A stretch of DNA of 5,675 bases, taken from NCBI GenBank assembly GCA_028288875.1, contig JAQGHK010000410.1, positions 1 through 5,675 of the forward strand, given 5' to 3'. The stretch's first letter is position 1, and each line of letters starts with the position of its first letter. Positions 1 through 5,015 of the stretch are shown in pieces. This stretch comes from Phycisphaerales bacterium (GTDB lineage Bacteria; Planctomycetota; Phycisphaerae; Tepidisphaerales; Tepidisphaeraceae). The notes beneath the pieces were generated by a model. It worked only from the letters and a program-made list of their open reading frames with translations, was not told the DNA's origin and ran no database searches. The translations under genes were made by a program, and so were the position numbers.

Positions 1-165
1 CGCCCGGTATGGCCGGGAGAGGGTTAGGGTGAGGGCCGACGACCAGTGCGACCGATCGAAGCCTGTTGTCCCGCGACGTTCAAGCGGTCGTCGAAATCCA
101 TTCGCCTGCCGAGCATCGTTCATCGCCCGGCCCTCACCTGTATCCTCTCGGGGCCATACCGGGCG
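1..165. repeat. Head-to-head pair of REP-like repeats (imperfect inverted repeat, arms 1-38 and 128-165)
   Basis: Positions 1-38, read against the reverse complement of 165-128, match without gaps at 32 of 38 positions; mismatches are at 15, 16, 23, 25, 26 and 27. Both arms begin with CGCCCGGTATGGCC and end with GGTGAGGGCCG. The left arm has its own small hairpin (CCCGG 3-7 with CCGGG 13-17), and the GGGAGAGGG...GGGTGAGGG wording resembles a GC-rich palindromic repeat dispersed in many bacterial genomes (recalled, not searched). The left arm reaches the window edge, so the element may begin earlier. The roughly 90-bp centre shows only a short GACGACC (38-44) / GGTCGTC (86-92) pairing. Short reading frames across it look like by-products. 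The inverted repeat is seen directly; calling it a REP/BIME-like mobile repeat is inference, and no associated transposase gene is visible here. Confidence 0.65.
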
Positions 166-243
166 AGGACAAGACACGCCGTCTTCGGCGTACGATTATG
201 CAGGCGTTGGACGGTGCCTACTTAGCGATCACCGGCGGGGCAC

Positions 244-519
244 ATGACGACTGACCAGAACGAACCATTGATTCTGTCCTATGAAACGCCGCTACCGACG
301 CAGCGCGAACACCTGATCGTTACGATTCTGCGATGGTTTCGCCTGACGCTCGTTGTTGTGGCATTATGCGTTCTGGCGTTTTTCGCCTTCGAATTCGGGT
401 GGTGGCTGGTTGATCACTTCGCGATCCGGCGCCCGTTCGACAACATCGTCATCGTCACGTTGGCGGCTACAGTCATCGGGCTCGCGTTGCTGGCCATCCG
501 ACGCTACGTGCCGAATTGA
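244..519 (+). CDS. Small two-helix membrane protein, unknown function
   Basis: This encodes 91 residues that I do not recognise as a named family. A polar N-terminus (residues 1-30) is followed by a basic stretch around R30-R33, a first hydrophobic helix at about 33-56 (rich in V, L, A, F, with a FGWW end), a short loop containing IRRPFDN, and a second helix at about 66-84 ending in the basic IRRY. Two helices with flanking arginines suggest an inner-membrane protein with both ends in the cytoplasm. The ATG at 244 is the first in frame; the only ribosome-binding candidate is GGCGGGG at 234-240, which is close and atypical. A similar-sized membrane protein follows 50 bp downstream, so the two may be co-transcribed, but a palindrome lies between them. 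The hydrophobicity pattern makes it a likely real gene; function is unknown. Confidence 0.6.
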   Translation: MTTDQNEPLILSYETPLPTQREHLIVTILRWFRLTLVVVALCVLAFFAFEFGWWLVDHFAIRRPFDNIVIVTLAATVIGLALLAIRRYVPN

Positions 520-525
520 TAGTGA

Positions 526-552
526 CGTAGGGTGGGCACTGCCCACCCTACG
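526..552. repeat. Perfect palindromic repeat, 13-bp arms with a 1-nt centre
   Basis: CGTAGGGTGGGCA (526-538) is mirrored exactly by TGCCCACCCTACG (540-552) around a single C at 539. It lies 6 nt after the stop of the upstream gene and ends 5 nt before the GGGGAG ribosome-binding site of the next one. In RNA it would fold into a very stable GC-rich hairpin, so it could attenuate or terminate transcription, although no run of T follows on either side. The GTAGGGTGGGC/GCCCACCCTAC wording matches a palindrome I recall as dispersed in many bacterial genomes, so a REP- or MITE-like repeat is the best guess. The palindrome itself is certain; its family and effect are inference. Confidence 0.75.
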
Positions 553-557
553 CAAAC

Positions 558-563
558 GGGGAG
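558..563 (+). promoter_or_regulatory. Shine-Dalgarno site for the 570-872 gene
   Basis: GGGGAG lies 6 nt upstream of the ATG at 570 and immediately downstream of the perfect palindrome. It supports the chosen start and is one of the few clear ribosome-binding sites in the window. Confidence 0.6.
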
Positions 564-569
564 TTCGCC

Positions 570-872
570 ATGACCGTTGAGCCGCCGCCACCAATTCCGC
601 CACTGCCGCCCACGCTGCCTTACGCATCTCCAATGCCAACCGCCGCCCCCTCGCAGGCGATCGACATCCTCGCCTTGCTGCTCCGGGCGGCGGCCGTCTT
701 CATCGGAATCGTCCTCTTGTCGGCGGGCCTGGGATTTCTGACGTTCGGCATCATGCTGGCCAACCACGTCCGCGAAGACCCGGCCGCCGCGACGTCCATC
801 GGGCTGGGCCTCTGCACGGCCGGCTTGTCGTTCTTCGTCGTGCTGCTGTGGCTGCGCGTGCGGCGGAAATGA
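570..872 (+). CDS. Small proline-rich two-helix membrane protein, unknown function
   Basis: This encodes 100 residues of no family I can name. The first 30 residues are strongly proline-rich (PPPPIPPLPP at 5-14) and probably disordered. Two hydrophobic segments follow, at about 34-62 (with GIVLLSAGLGFLTFG) and 76-95 (GLGLCTAGLSFFVVLLWL), linked by a short charged loop, NHVREDP. The protein ends in the basic cluster RVRRK, consistent with a cytoplasmic C-terminus. The start is supported by GGGGAG six bases upstream. Its size and topology resemble the preceding 91-residue protein, but I see no sequence similarity, so a shared function is only suggested by adjacency. The proline-rich head could bind a partner or simply be a soluble tail. 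Confidence 0.65.
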   Translation: MTVEPPPPIPPLPPTLPYASPMPTAAPSQAIDILALLLRAAAVFIGIVLLSAGLGFLTFGIMLANHVREDPAAATSIGLGLCTAGLSFFVVLLWLRVRRK

Positions 873-1038
873 GCCGTGACGAAGTGACGTCGCGAGGATA
901 CTTCTCAAAATACCGCAGACCGTGGTCAGTACATCCCAACACAAACTGGCATCCCCGGTTCAATCGAGCGACCATCCGCTCGTGAAGCGTGCGACAACCG
1001 ATAAGGCTTGGTGTCATCATCTGGACTGAACACTCATC
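873..1038. other. Intergenic region upstream of ruvC, with one small hairpin
   Basis: These 166 bases hold no gene I can support. A perfect 6-bp stem, CGAGCG (965-970) with CGCTCG (977-982) and a 6-nt loop, lies in the middle; it has no following T run and is a weak terminator candidate for the upstream gene. A near-tandem GTGACG pair occurs at 876-881 and 884-889. I see no convincing -35/-10 pair, and no Shine-Dalgarno sequence immediately before the ruvC start. Confidence 0.4.
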
Positions 1039-1515
1039 ATGAGAATCCTCGGCATCGATCCCGGTCTTCAACTCTGCGGCTACGGCGTCATCGATTTTGA
1101 CGTCCGGGCGCCCAAGCTCATTGACGGCGGCGTCATTCGATTAAAGCCCAAGGATTCCGTCGCCAGCCGGCTGGTCGAGATTGAAAAAGAGCTCGACGAC
1201 ATCATCGCCGAGCACAAGCCGGCGGCCATGGCGATCGAGCAGCTCTACGCCCACTATGCCCACCCGCGGACGGCCATCATCATGGGCCACGCGCGCGGCG
1301 TCATGTTGCTGGTGGCCCAGCGCCGCGGCATCGCGATTCACGAATATTCCGCCAACCGCGTAAAGAAAAACCTCACCGGCAACGGTCACGCCAAGAAGGG
1401 CCAAATGCAGCGGGCGATCCAGGCCCTCTGGAACCTCCCCGCCCCGCCCGAGCCGCCAGACGTGGCGGACGCGCTGGCGGTGGCACTTTGTTGCGGGCGG
1501 GCGATACAGGGTTGA
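1039..1515 (+). CDS. ruvC: Crossover junction endodeoxyribonuclease RuvC
   Basis: RuvC is the dimeric nuclease that cuts Holliday junctions symmetrically, after RuvAB branch migration, to finish homologous recombination and repair. The 158-residue product has the family's usual length and RNase H-like order: RILGIDPGL at 2-10 with catalytic D7, AIEQLY at 65-70 with catalytic E67, HARGVMLL at 84-91 in the central region, and PDVADALAVAL at 140-150 carrying D141 and D144. These four acidic residues correspond to E. coli D7, E66, D138 and D141, so the enzyme should be active. The start is well fixed: an in-frame TGA at 1027-1029 lies just upstream and the first codons already give the conserved N-terminus. 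No clear Shine-Dalgarno sequence precedes the ATG. ruvA, ruvB and yebC, often neighbours of ruvC, are not in this window; the following gene is an unrelated exporter. Confidence 0.97.
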   Translation: MRILGIDPGLQLCGYGVIDFDVRAPKLIDGGVIRLKPKDSVASRLVEIEKELDDIIAEHKPAAMAIEQLYAHYAHPRTAIIMGHARGVMLLVAQRRGIAIHEYSANRVKKNLTGNGHAKKGQMQRAIQALWNLPAPPEPPDVADALAVALCCGRAIQG

Positions 1516-1709
1516 GGCACGCCATCGGACGTAGCTGCGACGCCTGCGTCGCCTTGCCGTAAACGCACCGCACCGCAGGCCGGACGACGTCCCAACGCGC
1601 CTTTTCCGAGGCGACGCGGGCATCGCCGCTACGAAAAGAACCGGCGCGCGTTTCAAAATTTCGTCGTCGCCGTGAGCAATCCGCGGGTGGCGCGTAAGAT
1701 GCCCCGCTC
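1516..1709. other. Intergenic region between ruvC and the MFS gene
   Basis: These 194 bases hold no gene I can support. A perfect 6-bp stem with a 4-nt loop, GCGACG (1537-1542) and CGTCGC (1547-1552), begins 21 bases after the ruvC stop and could mark the end of its transcript, though no T run follows. TAAGAT at 1695-1700 loosely resembles a -10 box just before the MFS start, but no matching -35 box is visible and its TAA is also the in-frame stop upstream of that gene. No Shine-Dalgarno sequence is seen before 1710. Confidence 0.35.
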
Positions 1710-3005
1710 ATGACCGCTCCTGCGCCTGATCCTGCTGCCGATTTGCCTAACGACGCGCCCGTTGCCGTGCCGACCAACCTGCCGCCGTCCAAGAGCGCGT
1801 TCAAGGTGCTGTTTTTCATCGTGCTGGTCGACATGATCGGCTTTGGCATTATCCTGCCGATCCTGCCGGTGTATGCCCGGGATTTTGACGCCAGCAACCT
1901 TCAGATCACGCTGCTGATGTCGGCCTATTCGCTCTGCCAGTTCATCGCCACGCCGATCCTCGGCAGTTTTTCCGATCGCGTCGGGCGACGGCCGATTTTG
2001 ATTTACTCGCAGATCGGCAGCGGCCTGGCGTCGATCACGCTGGCCATCGCTACCTATTGGATGACGCACAGCATGATCGGCTTGGTGGTGGTGTACGCCA
2101 GCCGGTTTGTGGACGGTTTTTCCGGCGGCAATCTGTCGGCCGCGCAGGCGTATGTGAGCGATACCGTTGCCCCGCAGCACAAGTCGAAATTTATGGGCAT
2201 GCTCGGCGCGGCGTTCGGCATCGGCTTCGCGCTCGGCCCGGCGATCGGCGGCGTGCTGGGGCACTTCAGCCCGGCGCTCGCCCCGGCCGTCGCGGCGTGC
2301 TTTTCGCTGAGCGCCGCCTTCCTCACCTTCCGCATTCTGCCTGAATCGCTCAAGGCCCCCGTCGTTCATGAAGAAGGCCACGTGCGGCGGTCGCTGGCGC
2401 TGATGCGCCATCCGGTGCTCGCGCAGATCAACATCATCTGGTTCCTGGCGATGTTCGCTTTCGTGACGGCCGAGTCGGTGTTCGCGCTGTTCATGAACGA
2501 CGATTACGGGTTCAACACCGCCCAGATCGGCGGCATGTTCACACTGGCGGGCATCGTGATCATCCTTGTGCAAGGCCGGCTGATCGGGCCGCTGACACGC
2601 AAGCTGGGCGAATGGAATCTGGCCGCGCTCGGGCCGTTCGTGTTCACCGGTGCGATGCTGCTGTTCGCCTGGGCGACGCACGTGCCGGTGCTGTGGCTGC
2701 TGGTGATCGCGGTGATCTGCAACGCCGTCGGCCGAAGCCTGCAGACGCCGTCATTGTCGGCGTTGATCAGCCACCACGCGCCGCCCAGCCAGCAGGGCGC
2801 GGTGTTCGGCCTGTTCCAGGGCTTCGGCAGCCTCGCCCGCGTCGCCGGCCCGGCGCTGGCGGGCTTCCTGTACGACCATAAGCACGGCTATCCCTACCTC
2901 ATGGCCGGCACGCTGACGCTGATTGCCGGCGTCTGGACGCTGGCCCTTCGGCCACGCCTCCAGAGGGTGACGGGTACGCCCGTCTCCACCGACCCGGCCT
3001 CTTGA
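1710..3005 (+). CDS. MFS exporter, DHA1 type (TetA-like drug/H+ antiporter family)
   Basis: This 431-residue protein is predicted to sit in the inner membrane with 12 helices and export a small molecule in exchange for protons. After a Pro/Ala-rich cytoplasmic head (1-28), helix 1 contains LVDMIGFGIILPILP (39-53), a hallmark of TetA-like DHA1 members. The MFS motif A is clear between helices 2 and 3: GSFSDRVGRRPIL (85-97). SRFVDGFSGG (121-130) carries the conserved helix-4 arginine, and GAAFGIGFALGPAIGG (166-181) matches helix-5 antiporter motif C. A hydrophilic central loop (about 211-236) joins the halves; the second half ends with QGAVFGLFQGFGSLARVAGP (362-381) and helix 12 at about 394-413. 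An in-frame TAA at 1695-1697 makes 1710 the first possible ATG. Substrate cannot be read from sequence: TetA-like similarity does not show tetracycline resistance. No neighbouring regulator gene is present. Confidence 0.92.
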   Translation: MTAPAPDPAADLPNDAPVAVPTNLPPSKSAFKVLFFIVLVDMIGFGIILPILPVYARDFDASNLQITLLMSAYSLCQFIATPILGSFSDRVGRRPILIYSQIGSGLASITLAIATYWMTHSMIGLVVVYASRFVDGFSGGNLSAAQAYVSDTVAPQHKSKFMGMLGAAFGIGFALGPAIGGVLGHFSPALAPAVAACFSLSAAFLTFRILPESLKAPVVHEEGHVRRSLALMRHPVLAQINIIWFLAMFAFVTAESVFALFMNDDYGFNTAQIGGMFTLAGIVIILVQGRLIGPLTRKLGEWNLAALGPFVFTGAMLLFAWATHVPVLWLLVIAVICNAVGRSLQTPSLSALISHHAPPSQQGAVFGLFQGFGSLARVAGPALAGFLYDHKHGYPYLMAGTLTLIAGVWTLALRPRLQRVTGTPVSTDPAS

Positions 3006-3009
3006 GCAA

Positions 3010-4221
3010 TCAGCCCGTAGCGACCCGGGCGCCGAGTTCGCGGTCGAGCATCGGTGCCAGCGCCTCGGCGAATGTAGGTGTCGGTGCGAATACTGGACGA
3101 GTAGCGGGTTTCTTGAACCATTTACGGCACGGGTCTTCCACCGCGTGGAAGAGCCCCAGCGATGCCAGCACACACCCGACCATCGCGAACAACGCCATCG
3201 GCGTCGTCACCGGCGCGTAGACCTTCGCCAGCAGCACGCACGGCAGGCCGTGCAGCATGTAAAGCGAATAGCTTGCCTCGCCCAACCGCAGCATTGCCGG
3301 GCCGGACAGCAGCCAGCCCATCCAGCTCGGGCCCGACGTCAGCGCCAGAATCAGGATCACAAAGGCCGGCACGAATCCCGTCGACACCATCAGCGGCTGG
3401 GCGATCAACCCGTATTGCCGCAAGACCGCTAGCGCGCCGGCAATGGCGAGCGCGCCCCACGCCGCCGCCTCCCGGCCGAAGCGCCCGCGCCACGGCATTG
3501 GCGCACCCCGCACGTACCACATGCCCGCCAGACAGCCGATCGTAAAGTCCGTGATGCGAATGTACGGCGAGCGATACAGCAGGAAAGAAACCGTCACGAT
3601 CGGCTTGTGAAAGACGCCCTGCACGACGAGGTAGGCCGTGGCGATCCAGATCGCCCCAACGATCATCAACACGGCGGCCGCGCAAGCGATCCGGCGCAGG
3701 CTCCAGTGCCGAATCCGCCAGAGAATCAGCGGGAAGGCCGCGTAAAATGTCGCTTCGCACGACACGCTCCATGCCGGCCCGCACCAATCGGATTGCACCG
3801 ACATGTCCGGGATGTACGACTGCATCATCAACAGGGTCGACCAGATGCCGACATACCCGCGCAGATTGCGGTGCGAGAACACGAGCGGGTCGCGCGAGTA
3901 AATCCAGCACATCATCAGCGTCGAGATCACGACGATCAGCAGGTAAACCGGGGCGATTCTCGCGATGCGGGCCCGCAAAAAATCGAAATACGCGCGACTG
4001 TCGCCGGTCGGTAAGCGGTCCACGTAATTAAACGTGAGAATGAACCCGCTCAGCACGAAAAAGAACGCCACCGCCGCCTCGCCGTATGCCGTCGTCCAAG
4101 CCGGCCAGAAGGCCGCACCGCCGAAGTGGCAGAACAAAACGGCCACGGCGGCGACGAATCGAGCGCCAGTGAGCGCGTGAAGGTTTACAACCGGGCGTTG
4201 CCCGGCGAGCGCGAGTGACAT
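3010..4221 (-). CDS. Membrane acyltransferase, Acyl_transf_3 (OafA/NodX-like) family
   Basis: This family of multi-helix inner-membrane proteins moves acetyl or other acyl groups onto sugars of surface polysaccharides, lipids or small molecules. The 403-residue product has the family's diagnostic points in order: LHALTGARFVAA (14-25) at the N-terminus, the conserved histidine in LFCHFGG (H32), GEAAVAFFFVLSGF (47-60), the basic FLRARIARIAP (81-91), WSVSCEATFY (151-160) with E156, SYSLYMLHG (317-325) with H324, and HAVEDPCRKWF (359-369). About ten hydrophobic segments fill the space between. A Pro/Ala-rich tail (372-403) follows the last helix and has no recognisable domain. The start is supported by GGGAAGG, 8 nt upstream on this strand. 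The gene stands alone, divergent from the 112-residue membrane protein and converging on the exporter, so the acceptor molecule is unknown; no glycosyltransferases are nearby. Confidence 0.93.
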   Translation of the reverse strand: MSLALAGQRPVVNLHALTGARFVAAVAVLFCHFGGAAFWPAWTTAYGEAAVAFFFVLSGFILTFNYVDRLPTGDSRAYFDFLRARIARIAPVYLLIVVISTLMMCWIYSRDPLVFSHRNLRGYVGIWSTLLMMQSYIPDMSVQSDWCGPAWSVSCEATFYAAFPLILWRIRHWSLRRIACAAAVLMIVGAIWIATAYLVVQGVFHKPIVTVSFLLYRSPYIRITDFTIGCLAGMWYVRGAPMPWRGRFGREAAAWGALAIAGALAVLRQYGLIAQPLMVSTGFVPAFVILILALTSGPSWMGWLLSGPAMLRLGEASYSLYMLHGLPCVLLAKVYAPVTTPMALFAMVGCVLASLGLFHAVEDPCRKWFKKPATRPVFAPTPTFAEALAPMLDRELGARVATG

Positions 4222-4229
4222 GAGATGTG

Positions 4230-4236
4230 CCTTCCC
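4230..4236 (-). promoter_or_regulatory. Shine-Dalgarno site for the acyltransferase
   Basis: On the minus strand these bases read GGGAAGG, followed after 8 nt by the ATG at 4221-4219. This fixes the acyltransferase start. Confidence 0.6.
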
Positions 4237-4577
4237 TAAAACGACGACGTGAAATGTGTTCGCTCGGCCGCGCGGTTGGTTCTTGGCATTCGAGCGCGCA
4301 GAAGTATTACCTCGTTGCGTGAAGGCGTGGTCACGATACTGATGAACAATCGTATATTAAACGGAAAAGCCCATAAAACATTAACAATTTGTTCCACAAG
4401 TCGTTCAGCCAGCGTTCACTTTGTATCGGCTTGAGGGGCAGTTAGGGGTTTCACGGAGTAGCGGCGGAGAGCGTGAACGATTTTATATGCCACGTTTCAC
4501 ACGCGGCGCGTGATTCGGCCGGTCTATCATTGCCTTGGACGGCGACGAAGCGTCGTTGATAAGGGAAGTCTGACAAC

Positions 4578-4584
4578 GAGGTGG
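4578..4584 (+). promoter_or_regulatory. Shine-Dalgarno site deciding the start at 4588
   Basis: GAGGTGG lies directly before the ATG at 4588; its GAGG core ends 6 nt upstream of the start. The frame is open further upstream to an ATG at 4510, but that start has no comparable site, so 4588 is preferred. Confidence 0.6.
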
Positions 4585-4587
4585 ACC

Positions 4588-4926
4588 ATGGCCGATACAT
4601 ACGAAAAAGACCTGAGCATCGTTCCGCTGATCGCCAAAGCCGCCGTCGTGGCGGGTGGGATTTCGCTGGTGCGGGACGCCTTCCGGCATCGCCGGCTGCT
4701 GTTCGTCATGGCAGCCGCTGGAGCCGCGGCCGTTTATCTGAACAAAGCGCTGGCCGAAGCGCCGGGGCACGGCAAGCCGCGAAAGCTAGGTGCAGATGCA
4801 GGCGCGCCGAGCTTCGCCGGCGATGACGTCCGCCCCGCCACGCAGCAGCCCGTGGACGAAATCGACGAGGCCATGATGGAAAGCTTCCCCGCCAGCGACG
4901 CCCCACCGTCGTACCGCCGGGCGTAA
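4588..4926 (+). CDS. Small membrane protein with C-terminal ESFPASD-type tail
   Basis: From the preferred start this gives 112 residues. Two hydrophobic segments, about 11-28 (IVPLIAKAAVVAGGISLV) and 37-55 (rich in Ala, with LLFVMAAAGAAAVYL), are joined by a basic turn, RDAFRHRR. A Gly/Pro/Ala-rich linker (about 59-88) leads to the acidic tail VDEIDEAMMESFPASDAPPS (89-108). That tail matches a short motif of the form (D/E)EA-x-x-ESFPASDPP that I recall at the ends of many otherwise different small bacterial proteins; its role is, to my knowledge, not established. The upstream part of the open frame (4510-4587) gives an Arg-rich, non-hydrophobic stretch and lacks a ribosome-binding site, so I exclude it. 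The gene is divergent from the acyltransferase and convergent with the PEP-CTERM gene, so it is probably transcribed alone. Function unknown; an envelope or stress role would be a guess. Confidence 0.75.
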   Translation: MADTYEKDLSIVPLIAKAAVVAGGISLVRDAFRHRRLLFVMAAAGAAAVYLNKALAEAPGHGKPRKLGADAGAPSFAGDDVRPATQQPVDEIDEAMMESFPASDAPPSYRRA

Positions 4927-4977
4927 GCTGATCGATCCGGCAATCGCCTGATATTTGGCCATCCCAAACGGGTGAAT

Positions 4978-5009
4978 CCGCGGTCGAGGAATTACTTCAT
5001 CGACCGCGG
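4978..5009. terminator. Hairpin between convergent genes, probable bidirectional terminator
   Basis: CCGCGGTCGA (4978-4987) pairs perfectly with TCGACCGCGG (5000-5009). Inside, after one G-A mismatch, GAA (4989-4991) pairs with TTC (4996-4998) around a 4-nt TTAC loop, giving a 14-step stem with one mismatch. It lies 51 bases after the stop of the plus-strand gene and 6 bases after the stop of the minus-strand PEP-CTERM gene, where a shared terminator would be expected. There is no T run on either side, so it is not a classical intrinsic terminator; it might instead stabilise 3' ends. A second tiny hairpin, CCC AAAC GGG, is at 4963-4972. Confidence 0.6.
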
Positions 5010-5015
5010 CTAACG

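Larger units (their letters stand above)
4222..4587. promoter_or_regulatory. Divergent intergenic region with an AT-rich core
   Basis: This stretch must carry the promoters of both flanking genes. It contains an AT-rich block at about 4340-4400, in contrast to the GC-rich surroundings. Within it, AACAA T TTGTT (4383-4393) is a perfect short palindrome followed by TTGT TCC ACAA, both operator-like. AT-rich -10-like words occur on each strand (TAATAT on the minus strand near 4352-4357; TTATAT at 4483-4488 on the plus strand), but neither has a convincing -35 at 16-18 bp. Further short inverted repeats are CACGC/GCGTG (4500-4512) and CGACG/CGTCG (4543-4555), the latter in the leader of the downstream gene. 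A 61-codon frame at 4249-4434 has no supporting features. Confidence 0.5.

Noticed and set aside
1..165. CRISPR or tRNA/structured RNA interpretation of the left-edge repeats
   Set aside because: Only two arms in inverted orientation, not direct repeats with regular spacers, and no cloverleaf or known RNA core is visible.
29..254. Two overlapping plus-strand frames of 62 and 72 codons
   Set aside because: They read through the inverted repeat, have Arg/Ser-rich composition, no hydrophobic or domain pattern and no ribosome-binding site.
504..944. 146-codon minus-strand frame across the palindrome and second small gene
   Set aside because: Low-complexity Arg/Gln/Asp composition; its VGWAVPTLR-like end is merely the translated palindromic repeat, a typical spurious product.
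1141..1656. 171-codon minus-strand frame opposite ruvC
   Set aside because: Antisense shadow of ruvC with Arg/Val/His-rich composition and no recognisable domain.
1653..2681. Long 342-codon minus-strand frame opposite the MFS gene
   Set aside because: It is rich in Arg, His, Gln and Glu with no domain, as expected of the antisense of a GC-rich membrane protein gene; the plus-strand frame has unmistakable MFS motifs.
1710..3005. Naming the exporter tetA or a tetracycline resistance gene
   Set aside because: The DHA1 motifs fit TetA-like proteins, but this group includes many exporters of other substrates and no tetR-like regulator adjoins it.
3122..3910. 262-codon minus-strand frame inside the acyltransferase
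   Set aside because: It is a shifted reading of the same strand, Arg/Ala-rich and without motifs, while the main frame carries all acyltransferase family motifs.
4249..4434. 61-codon plus-strand frame in the divergent intergenic region
   Set aside because: No ribosome-binding site, composition unlike neighbours, and it spans the AT-rich promoter-like block.
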